A stretch of DNA of 27,062 nucleotides from SIG480 sp045595365 (GTDB lineage: Bacteria > Bacillota > Clostridia > Oscillospirales > JAAYXM01). Made by a program: the position numbers and the translations under genes. Positions within the stretch are counted from its first letter, which is position 1. Each line of letters starts with the position of its first letter. The notes under the pieces are model-generated. The model did no database searches and was not told the origin of the DNA. It saw only the letters and a program-made list of their open reading frames with translations. Shown one piece after another: positions 16,020-23,095 of this stretch. The stretch covers positions 1 through 27,062 of the forward strand of contig JAZOAI010000021.1 of NCBI GenBank assembly GCA_045595365.1, given 5' to 3'.

Positions 16020-16060
16020 ATTTTCTAGTTCGTCAAATTTCGAAAAAACAGCTTGAAAGA

Positions 16061-16089
16061 TTGACATTTCAGACAGAATATGGTATGAT
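16061..16089 (+). promoter_or_regulatory. Promoter of ktrB-ktrA operon
   Basis: A perfect TTGACA (16061-16066) and TATGAT (16084-16089) have a 17-nt spacer, and the -10 is preceded by TGG as an extended element. The leader before the ribosome site is about 50 nt, too short for a c-di-AMP riboswitch. Confidence 0.85.
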
Positions 16090-16162
16090 GTAGAACATAG
16101 AAAGTACGATGAAATTGGTATGATTACCGTTTTATCACACTTAGACAAGGAGCTGATTTCTT

Positions 16163-17506
16163 ACGAAACAATATCATGTTCCGAATTTCAGCCGCGTTAT
16201 CGCCCTGATATTTCTCATGATTATTTTAGTTGGAACCGCTTTGCTCGCATTACCGGCTGCGTCACGAGACGGAAAATCCTGCGGCTTGCTGATTGCGCTG
16301 TTTACGGCAACATCGACAACCTGTGTAACAGGACTGGCATTGGTTGATACATGGACACAATTCAGCGGTTTTGGTCAAGGTGTTATCCTGATGCTGATCG
16401 AAGTCGGCGGTATCGGTTTTATGTCCGTCGCATCCATGCTTGTTTTTTTCATCCGAAAAAAGGCGAGCTTCTCTCAACAGCTTTTGATGGCACAATCCAT
16501 CGGAACGGATGATATCGGAGATGTTCTCCGTGTACAAAAGCGAATTTTATATGGCGCTTTTCTGATTCAATCATGCGGCGCAATCATCCTTACCATTCGT
16601 TTCTGTCAGGAATATCGCTTTTTCACAGCCTTAAAGCTTGGAGTATTTCATGCTGTGTCCGCATTTTGCAATGCCGGATTTGACATACTCGGATTTAAGG
16701 AGCCAGGGACGAGTATATGCTGTTACGGTACAGATGCTGTCATTTGTCTGACACTTTCAGCCTTAATTATTCTTGGTGGATTAGGCTTTCTGGTCTGGGA
16801 CGAAGTGCTTCGCGTCTCTCAGCCCCAAAAATGGAGTGTTTATACAAAGCTTGTACTGTTGACAACAGGATTACTGATAATCGGCGGAATGATTCTGCTG
16901 AGTGTGATCGAATGGCAAAATCCAAAAACATTGGGAGAAATGTCTCTTTTTGAAAAATTGATCGCAGCCTTTTTCCAATCAGTCACAACGCGTACTGCCG
17001 GATTTGCAGGAATCTCTCAGGGTGATCTTACGGAGGCCGGAAAGGGCATTTCGATTTTTCTGATGCTGATCGGCGGAAGCTCCGGTTCTACGGCAGGCGG
17101 CTTGAAAACTGTCACATTCATCGTGCTTTTACTTTTCTTATGGTCAAGAGTCTGCGGAAAAGAGGATGCCTGCGCATTTTACCGGACAATTTCGCATAAA
17201 GATATTCTGAATGCATTAACGATATTCGGGATGATGATCGTACTGTCATTTGCAGGTACAATTTTTATATGTGCTTGTGAGTCGGTTTCCTTTATAGACA
17301 GTCTCTTTGAGGTGGTATCAGCAATCAGTACCGCAGGTTTGTCCACAGGTATTACAGCAAGTCTGAGCGTACCATCTAAGCTGTTGCTGATTGCATTTAT
17401 GTATTTTGGAAGAGTCGGACTTCTGACAATCAGTCTCGGATTTCTCCGGACCAGACATTCTACCGACCAGTTTAAATACGCAGAAACGAATTTATTGATA
17501 GGGTGA
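16163..17506 (+). CDS. ktrB: KtrB/TrkH family potassium channel subunit, apparent ACG start
   Basis: Membrane subunit of a Ktr K+ uptake system. Four pore-loop motifs are present: TSTTCVTGL, SAFCNAGFD, SVTTRTAGF and SAISTAGLSTG. Translating upstream of the first ATG (16217) keeps the frame open to 16157 and yields residues KQYHVPNFSRVIALIFL, just what KtrB proteins carry before the first helix. AAGGAG (16147-16152) lies 10 nt before an ACG at 16163, exactly where ATG would be expected. Starting there gives 447 residues, close to B. subtilis KtrB, whereas the ATG start gives 429 and cuts the first helix. So the true start is probably ACG, or the base is a mutation or sequencing error. Followed by ktrA with a 3-nt frame overlap or short gap. 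Confidence 0.88.
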   Translation, partial: TKQYHVPNFSRVIALIFLMIILVGTALLALPAASRDGKSCGLLIALFTATSTTCVTGLALVDTWTQFSGFGQGVILMLIEVGGIGFMSVASMLVFFIRKKASFSQQLLMAQSIGTDDIGDVLRVQKRILYGAFLIQSCGAIILTIRFCQEYRFFTALKLGVFHAVSAFCNAGFDILGFKEPGTSICCYGTDAVICLTLSALIILGGLGFLVWDEVLRVSQPQKWSVYTKLVLLTTGLLIIGGMILLSVIEWQNPKTLGEMSLFEKLIAAFFQSVTTRTAGFAGISQGDLTEAGKGISIFLMLIGGSSGSTAGGLKTVTFIVLLLFLWSRVCGKEDACAFYRTISHKDILNALTIFGMMIVLSFAGTIFICACESVSFIDSLFEVVSAISTAGLSTGITASLSVPSKLLLIAFMYFGRVGLLTISLGFLRTRHSTDQFKYAETNLLIG

Positions 17507-17511
17507 TTAAG

Positions 17512-18165
17512 ATGAAATCATTTGCAGTCATTGGATTAGGAAAATTCGGAAGCCAGCTTGCGAAAACACTCTATGCATCAGGAAAAGATGTACTGGCAAT
17601 TGATACGGATGAAAATGCTGTCCGGATGCTTGCGGATTCCGTGACCAAAGCAGTCGTTGCGAATATCGGCAATCTGAGTGTACTGAAAACACTTGGCGTC
17701 GATAAATGTGATTGTGCAATCGTCGCGTTCAGTGATGATCTGGCCGCCTCCGTTCTTGCGACGATGAATTTAAAAAAATTAGGCATAAAAAAAATTATCT
17801 GTAAAGCACATGACATGACGCATTCCGAAATTGTGTCAAAACTCGGAGCAGATGAAGTGATTATTCCCGAGCATGTTGTCGCGGACAAATTGGCGCGTAC
17901 TCTGACTGCACACAATCTCTTGGAGTATCTGGATTTATCCAACGATTACTCCATAGCAGAATGCCAGACGCCGCGAGCATGGATCGGAAAGAGTATTATG
18001 GAACTCAATATACGTGCAAAATATAATGTGAATGTCATCGCAATCCGAACCGGAGAAGTATTGGATGTATCGCCGATGGCGAAAACAGTTTTTTTGCAGG
18101 ATTCGGAAATTGTAGTACTTGGCACAAACGACGCCATCGCGAAAATAGAAGCAATGAAGCATTAA
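17512..18165 (+). CDS. ktrA: KtrA/TrkA family potassium uptake regulator (RCK protein)
   Basis: Cytoplasmic gating subunit that forms an octameric ring under KtrB and opens or closes it on binding nucleotides. The RCK_N Rossmann domain shows IGLGKFGSQLA (7-17) and the acidic DTDE at 31-34 after the second strand. An RCK_C domain, which binds c-di-AMP in some KtrA proteins, fills the last 80 residues (about IGKSIMELNIRAKYNVNVIAI onward). The ATG at 17512 with AGGGTG 7 nt upstream gives 217 residues; an in-frame GTG at 17503 overlaps the ktrB stop. Co-transcribed with ktrB and probably with the peptidase gene 33 nt downstream. Confidence 0.93.
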   Translation: MKSFAVIGLGKFGSQLAKTLYASGKDVLAIDTDENAVRMLADSVTKAVVANIGNLSVLKTLGVDKCDCAIVAFSDDLAASVLATMNLKKLGIKKIICKAHDMTHSEIVSKLGADEVIIPEHVVADKLARTLTAHNLLEYLDLSNDYSIAECQTPRAWIGKSIMELNIRAKYNVNVIAIRTGEVLDVSPMAKTVFLQDSEIVVLGTNDAIAKIEAMKH

Positions 18166-18198
18166 CTGTATTTTACAAATCAAATAAGGAGTATCAAT

Positions 18199-19134
18199 AT
18201 GGAAACTTGGTCTGATACAATTTTATGTTTAAACTGTGGCGCGGTACTGGATGCATCGATGCGGTTTTGTCCGCGGTGCGGTACAAAGAATCACGCTTTT
18301 GATGCAGCACAGAATCCATCAGTGAATTCGCCGGCTCCCGCTTCTTATATGCACGAAGCAGATCGAACGGCATTGAATGCACTGAAAGCTTTACCCGGTT
18401 TTTCTGCACTTATCAAGGGATTTATGAATATCTGGCAGGAGCGTCAGTTCCGGATTCTGAATATGTCGAGTAATATCCGTCTCGGTGAAAACCAGCTTCC
18501 GCAGTATTATCGGATGCTGCCGCCGATCTGTGAACGGCTCGGCATCGCAGTTCCCGAATTATATCTGACCATGGATGTCAATCCGAATGCGTATACATAT
18601 GGTGAAACAAAACCTTTTATTACAATTACATCAGGCTTGATTGATCTTTTGCCGGATGAGTTGATATCGACTGTACTTGCGCATGAATGCGGTCATATCG
18701 CTTGCAGTCACGTACTTTACTCGACAATGGGCCGTCTTGTATTCAGCGGAGCTGCGATTGCAGGAAGCTTTGTCGGACTTGGAAAACTGGTTTCTTTCCC
18801 GCTTGAAGTCGCATTCCACCAGTGGAAGCGGTGCAGCGAGCTTTCCGCCGACCGTGCAGCCCTGATTTATGATGGAGATGCCGAGAAAACCATTGAAGTG
18901 TGTATGCGGCTGGCAGGATTCGGAAAGAACAATCAGGCGGATGGCGATAAAGAAATGTTTATGCAGCAGGCACTGGAATATAAATCTCTCGTCGAAACAT
19001 CCGCATGGGACAAGACGCTTGAATTTCTGATTCTGAAAGATGCAAGTCATCCCTTTAATGCGGTTCGAGCATACGAAGCATCCGAATGGGCGAAAACGAA
19101 ACAGTTTCAGCAGTTTTTGAATCATAGCGCATAA
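18199..19134 (+). CDS. M48 family zinc metallopeptidase with N-terminal zinc ribbon
   Basis: A 311-residue protein. A C4 zinc ribbon (C10, C13, C24, C27) opens it, followed by a Pro/Ser linker and an M48 (Ste24/HtpX-type) peptidase domain with HECGH at 162-166 and the third zinc ligand E214 in CSELSAD. The stretch after the active site (about 171-208) is hydrophobic, as in other M48 enzymes, but there is no N-terminal signal or multi-helix bundle as in HtpX, so the catalytic core is probably cytoplasmic or peripheral. ATAAGGAG precedes the ATG. It follows ktrA by 33 nt and ends at a strong terminator, so it likely belongs to the potassium operon. The substrate is unknown. Confidence 0.87.
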   Translation: METWSDTILCLNCGAVLDASMRFCPRCGTKNHAFDAAQNPSVNSPAPASYMHEADRTALNALKALPGFSALIKGFMNIWQERQFRILNMSSNIRLGENQLPQYYRMLPPICERLGIAVPELYLTMDVNPNAYTYGETKPFITITSGLIDLLPDELISTVLAHECGHIACSHVLYSTMGRLVFSGAAIAGSFVGLGKLVSFPLEVAFHQWKRCSELSADRAALIYDGDAEKTIEVCMRLAGFGKNNQADGDKEMFMQQALEYKSLVETSAWDKTLEFLILKDASHPFNAVRAYEASEWAKTKQFQQFLNHSA

Positions 19135-19135
19135 T

Positions 19136-19175
19136 ATAAAAGGACTGATGCGATCGCAGCATCAGCCCTTTTTCG
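19136..19175. terminator. Bidirectional terminator between the M48 gene and the surface-protein gene
   Basis: CTGATGC (19145-19151) pairs with GCATCAG (19159-19165). After one mismatch the stem continues through AAAGG/CCTTT into T-runs on both strands. It lies between convergent stop codons. Confidence 0.85.
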
Positions 19176-20486
19176 TTATTTTTGTTTTTTCTTTTTTCGG
19201 CGTGCAAGGATAATTACGATACCAGCGATTACTGCGATGCCGCCTATACCCCAGATGACCAGACAAAGGCCAAGCGGTTGAACCGGACAAGCTTTGCATA
19301 TATTACAGGAATTCTCGGCTTGTGGTGGAGGCACACTTGAATCGGTCGCGATAAGCGTTGCATCCTGTGCGATATTTTGTTCTGTCATTTCGGTTTCAAC
19401 GGGTGCTTTCCAATTTGACACAATCTCCGACCATTCCGATGCAATACCGTCCAAAGCATTACAAACGATTCTGGCACGGAATTCGACCAGCGTATCAGGA
19501 GCAAGAGGGGAGGCTGAGAGATAAGAGGTGGTACGATATCCGCCGTTCAGCCATGCAGCATTTTCATGATAAACATCGACCCATTCGCCTTTGTTGAGTC
19601 GCACCTGTGTTTCAATGGTATAAGGGTCATAAGAAGTACCGGTTGCAACAAAATATTTTTGTCCGTCATAAACACTGCGGGGGATCGCCAGATAGTAGCT
19701 GATCCCACAGTAAGTTTCTGATTCAAATTTTGTGCTGAAGTTGGTAACAGCAGGCGTTTCCACGGCGGTCGGTGTTTCAAGCGCAGGAAGCGATACATTT
19801 TTTCCGATTGAAGCTTGCGGCGACCATTCGCTGAATACGGCACTTGTTTCCGCCGATCCGGATTCCATAGATGTATAAGGAATATAATAACGGTAACGGT
19901 AGGTAATTGTGTGGTTTTCGAGATCATAAAGATAGCTGCCGGTTGGTTCATCTTTGATGATGTAGGGTTTCAGAAAAGCATTGTTTTCAGCTGTTACATC
20001 AAAATATGTCAGGGAGGACTGTGTAAAGTAATGCATTTTTGTGGTATCATCAGTCAGAAAGAAGCTGCTTAGAAAAAAACAATCATTTTCACTTTTCATC
20101 TGTGAACCGTAATCAAAATTGTTCCAGTCTCCTTGCTCCGAAAGCCATGCACCGTCATCGAATTTGGCATCAATCTGAATCGAAATGCCATTTTCAATCA
20201 TAAGGCGATATTTGGACTGAAAAGCAAAATCACCTTCTAAAATGATTTCATCGCAGATATTGGTGAGTTCATCCGGAACATCATAGAAAAAGTTGATCGA
20301 ACCGGGGATATGGCTTCCGTCCGAGAAAGTATCGTTATATGTAAGATAAGGTGCATATACGGGAGCAGGGATTTGTCCGGACGGAAAAAAACGCCCCATG
20401 AATTCTGCTTCACCGGCTTTTGCGGTAAGCGTACAAAGTCCGGTTGAAAACATTACCGCGGAAAGTGCAGCTGCCATTCTTTTCAT
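19176..20486 (-). CDS. Secreted cell-surface protein with C-terminal membrane anchor
   Basis: Not recognised as a known family. The 436-residue product has a signal peptide (1-24, MKRMAAALSA...TAKA), a long extracellular region, a hydrophobic helix at about 409-428 and a basic tail RRKKKKQK, so it is a type I membrane protein or a sortase-independent wall protein. The ectodomain looks like two related modules: about 60-230 with DDGAW (110-114) and FSEWSP (218-223), and about 245-362 with NKGEW (298-302) and ASEWSE (349-354). The ends resemble fibronectin-III-like strands. A Cys-rich juxtamembrane segment (C394, C397, C400, C408) follows a Thr/Pro-rich linker. No LPXTG motif. AGGAGG precedes the start, and a good promoter lies upstream. 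Confidence 0.8.
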   Translation of the reverse strand: MKRMAAALSAVMFSTGLCTLTAKAGEAEFMGRFFPSGQIPAPVYAPYLTYNDTFSDGSHIPGSINFFYDVPDELTNICDEIILEGDFAFQSKYRLMIENGISIQIDAKFDDGAWLSEQGDWNNFDYGSQMKSENDCFFLSSFFLTDDTTKMHYFTQSSLTYFDVTAENNAFLKPYIIKDEPTGSYLYDLENHTITYRYRYYIPYTSMESGSAETSAVFSEWSPQASIGKNVSLPALETPTAVETPAVTNFSTKFESETYCGISYYLAIPRSVYDGQKYFVATGTSYDPYTIETQVRLNKGEWVDVYHENAAWLNGGYRTTSYLSASPLAPDTLVEFRARIVCNALDGIASEWSEIVSNWKAPVETEMTEQNIAQDATLIATDSSVPPPQAENSCNICKACPVQPLGLCLVIWGIGGIAVIAGIVIILARRKKKKQK

Positions 20487-20539
20487 TCGTTTCCTCCTGT
20501 TTTGAAAGGGTCAGAGCTTGCTCACAATAAATTTTCTAT

Positions 20540-20569
20540 ATTATAACATAAAAACCGCCGAAAAATCAA
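20540..20569 (-). promoter_or_regulatory. Promoter of the surface-protein gene
   Basis: On the minus strand, TTGATT (20569-20564) and a perfect TATAAT (20545-20540) are separated by 18 nt, with TGT before the -10 as an extended element. It is about 50 nt upstream of the start codon. Confidence 0.7.
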
Positions 20570-20643
20570 TTCTATTTTCTCCCGAATCCATCGAAAATGA
20601 CACGATATCTCTCAAATATTTTTAAAAAGAGAAAGAATTGCGA

Positions 20644-20672
20644 TGGACAAATAAAAAAGAATATGCTATAAT
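20644..20672 (+). promoter_or_regulatory. Promoter of the ABC exporter gene
   Basis: TGGACA (20644-20649) and a perfect TATAAT (20667-20672) have a 17-nt spacer, with TGC giving an extended -10. The start codon is 45 nt further on. It diverges from the surface-protein promoter about 75 nt away. Confidence 0.8.
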
Positions 20673-20717
20673 GTAGAAAAATGCGGATACGCATGAATTC
20701 AGAGGGAGTTGAATATT

Positions 20718-22574
20718 ATGGCACCACCCATGGGAGGCAGGGGCGGACGGTTTCTTACAGAAGAAGAAAAGAAGAACCGACCGAAAGTGACAAAAGAATT
20801 GCTCGCACGTATTTTCTCGTATATGAAACCGTATCGGAAACAGTTTTTACTTGTACTGTGTTCGATTTTGGTTTCGTCCATCTTTTCACTGCTGCCGTCG
20901 GTTCTGACCGGTAAAATCATTGACGAAGGCTTAATCGGAGAGAGTATGGCAAAGCTTGTCACATTCATTCTGCTTTCGCTTGCTGTCACGGTTGCTGCGA
21001 ACCTGATCGGTGTTCTCGAAAGTTATCTGAATACCTGGATCGCCCAGCATATTACGTTTGATATGCGAAATAAGATGTATCGGCATCTCCAAAGTATGTC
21101 CCAAAGATTCTTTACAACCAATCATCAGGGCGATATTATCACAAGAATGACCAGCGATATTTCGGGCGTTCAGCAGATTATCACCGGTACGCTGACCAGT
21201 ATTATCTCGAATTCGATCACCTTGCTGATTGCATTGGTCGTGATGTTTCAAAAGAATTGGATACTTGCGCTGATCGGACTGATTGTAGTGCCGCTTTTCA
21301 CGATTCCTACGCGAAGTGCAGGTAAAACACGCTGGTCGATTACGAATGAGTCGCAAGCTTGCAGCGACGAAATGAACAGTATTCTCAATGAAACGCTTTC
21401 TGTCAGCGGTCAGCTTCTCGTGAAGCTCTTCGGTCGTGAACAGCATGAATACGAGAAATACGAAGAAGTCAATCATCGTATGATCCGTCTGAATATCCGC
21501 GAAAGTATGGCCGGCAGATGGTTTCGTGTTGCGCTGAATACATTTTCCGGAATCGGACCGATGATGTTGTATCTTGTAGGCGGAATTCTGATGATGCAAT
21601 TCGATTCTGAGCTGACAGTCGGTGATATTACAGTCATGGTAGCGATGCTCGGAAAAATGTACGGACCTGTCAACCAATTACTCAATATTCAAGTTGACTG
21701 GATTCGTTCTATGTCCATGTTCACGCGTATCTTTGCATATTTTGATATGCCGATAGAAATCGAAAATGCACCGGACGCTATCGTACCGAAGACAACCGAC
21801 GGACGGATTTCGTTCCAAAATGTCGGATTTTATTATGAAGAAGACCGCCAGATTTTAAAGGACATCAGCTTTGAACTCGAAAGTGGAAAATGTATCGCGA
21901 TTGTCGGACCGTCAGGTTCCGGAAAGAGTACGCTTATCAACCTGATTCCACGCCTTTATGATGTAACCGCCGGCAGCGTTACATTCGATGATGTGGATGT
22001 CCGCAAGCTGGATCTTTCGTTCCTGCGAAAAAATATCGGTATTGTCAGCCAGGAAACCTATCTCTTTAACGGTACCATTCGTGATAATCTGCTTTATGCG
22101 AAACCCGACGCAACGGAAGAAGAACTGCTGAACGCCTGCAAACAGGCGAATATCTATGAGTTGATAGAAAAACAGGAAAACGGCTTGGATACTATGGTAG
22201 GCAATCGCGGCTTAAAGCTTTCGGGTGGTGAGAAACAGCGAATTTCTATTGCACGCGTCCTCTTAAAAGATCCGACTGTCATGATATTCGACGAAGCTAC
22301 CTCAGCACTGGATTCGATTTCGGAACAGAAAATACAGGATGCGATTCAGCCGCTGATTGCATCGCGTACCAGTATCCTGATCGCACATCGCCTCTCAACC
22401 ATTTTAGCCGCAGATGAAATACTCGTGCTTGAAAACGGCGTCATTGCAGAACGCGGCACACATGAAAAGCTGGTTGCCGCAGGCGGTGTATATACAAAGC
22501 TGTATGAAACCCAGTTCAGTGAAGCAAAGCCCAATCCGAACGAACCATTCGAATATACAGAAGGTGAAGACTAA
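20718..22574 (+). CDS. ABC exporter, fused permease and ATPase (MsbA/LmrA/BmrA type)
   Basis: Half-transporter of 618 residues: six membrane helices (about 35-325) in the N-terminal half and a nucleotide-binding domain from about 360. ATPase motifs are complete: Walker A GPSGSGKST (397-405), signature LSGGEKQ (501-507), Walker B IFDEATSALD with D525 and E526, and H-loop H557. It probably works as a homodimer, since no partner half is adjacent. GAGGGAG precedes the ATG at 20718; a TTG at 20709 is less likely. Proteins of this group export drugs, lipids or peptides, and no peptide or resistance marker nearby tells which. Monocistronic, between its own promoter and terminator. Confidence 0.93.
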   Translation: MAPPMGGRGGRFLTEEEKKNRPKVTKELLARIFSYMKPYRKQFLLVLCSILVSSIFSLLPSVLTGKIIDEGLIGESMAKLVTFILLSLAVTVAANLIGVLESYLNTWIAQHITFDMRNKMYRHLQSMSQRFFTTNHQGDIITRMTSDISGVQQIITGTLTSIISNSITLLIALVVMFQKNWILALIGLIVVPLFTIPTRSAGKTRWSITNESQACSDEMNSILNETLSVSGQLLVKLFGREQHEYEKYEEVNHRMIRLNIRESMAGRWFRVALNTFSGIGPMMLYLVGGILMMQFDSELTVGDITVMVAMLGKMYGPVNQLLNIQVDWIRSMSMFTRIFAYFDMPIEIENAPDAIVPKTTDGRISFQNVGFYYEEDRQILKDISFELESGKCIAIVGPSGSGKSTLINLIPRLYDVTAGSVTFDDVDVRKLDLSFLRKNIGIVSQETYLFNGTIRDNLLYAKPDATEEELLNACKQANIYELIEKQENGLDTMVGNRGLKLSGGEKQRISIARVLLKDPTVMIFDEATSALDSISEQKIQDAIQPLIASRTSILIAHRLSTILAADEILVLENGVIAERGTHEKLVAAGGVYTKLYETQFSEAKPNPNEPFEYTEGED

Positions 22575-22581
22575 GATACAG

Positions 22582-22622
22582 AAAAACCCTCCGACAGTCA
22601 TAGAGACATTCGGAGGGTTTTT
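22582..22622. terminator. Bidirectional terminator between the ABC exporter and lipoprotein genes
   Basis: AAAAACCCTCCGA pairs with TCGGAGGGTTTTT around a 15-nt loop. It sits 8 nt after the exporter stop and 7 nt beyond the lipoprotein stop on the other strand, with T-runs in both directions. Confidence 0.9.
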
Positions 22623-22629
22623 GCGTGCA

Positions 22630-22926
22630 TCAGCGGTCAGTACCGATTTTGCTGGTAGCCTTCGTCATAATAGAAGTGACGTCGTCTTTGACATCATCCA
22701 TCATATCCTTGGCATCAGAGATCATTCCACTTTGCTCGGTTGTATCATTTGTCTTGACAGTATTCTCTGTTGTCGTTGTGGTAACAGTCGTAGTTGTAGT
22801 AGAAGTTCGGGCGCTGTTGTTGGTCACTTTACCGTTTTCTGCGGCTGTTTCGCGATCACCGCAGCCGGTCAGCATTCCACAGAGCAGAATCATGCCTGCT
22901 GCTGTACAATAAATTCGTTTTTTCAT
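22630..22926 (-). CDS. Small threonine-rich lipoprotein
   Basis: A 98-residue predicted lipoprotein. MKKR starts a signal peptide ending at lipobox LTGC, with lipidated C22. The mature part begins with a charged segment, then a Thr-rich spacer (TTTTTTVTTTTT), then a short helical tail with SDAKDMMDDVKDDV. The start at 22926 is chosen because it gives a proper signal peptide and has GAAAGGGAA before it; the in-frame extension to 22974 does not fit. No known family recognised. Such short lipoproteins with low-complexity stalks are usually surface-exposed, but nothing shows its role. Likely read from its own transcript after the proS terminator. Confidence 0.75.
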   Translation of the reverse strand: MKKRIYCTAAGMILLCGMLTGCGDRETAAENGKVTNNSARTSTTTTTVTTTTTENTVKTNDTTEQSGMISDAKDMMDDVKDDVTSIMTKATSKIGTDR

Positions 22927-23048
22927 GAAATTCCCTTTCTGACAGTCGGATTGAAAATGCCTGTGCCTGTGCAATTGAATACTCAGGCGGATATATTATT
23001 TCCGACGATTCAGAATTTATTTATAATAATTATGCACAGCAAATTGAA

Positions 23049-23080
23049 ACGCCGAAAAATCCTGATTGATTTTTCGGCGT
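23049..23080 (-). terminator. Terminator downstream of proS
   Basis: A 13-bp perfect stem, ACGCCGAAAAATC (23049-23061) with GATTTTTCGGCGT (23068-23080), has a 6-nt loop and lies 16 nt after the proS stop. The following U-tract on the minus strand is short, but the stem itself is strong. Confidence 0.8.
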
Positions 23081-23095
23081 TTTCTGTATATGGAA

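Noticed and set aside
16090..16147. c-di-AMP riboswitch before ktrB
   Set aside because: The leader is about 50 nt, far too short for the ydaO-type aptamer, and no paired structure is seen.
16120..16347. Short frame upstream of and overlapping ktrB
   Set aside because: It has no ribosome site and overlaps the ktrB coding region in another frame. The AAGGAG at 16147 instead serves the ktrB start.
20718..22574. Bacteriocin export or defence system around the ABC transporter
   Set aside because: No peptidase C39 domain, precursor peptide, immunity gene or known defence domain lies nearby; the gene is monocistronic.
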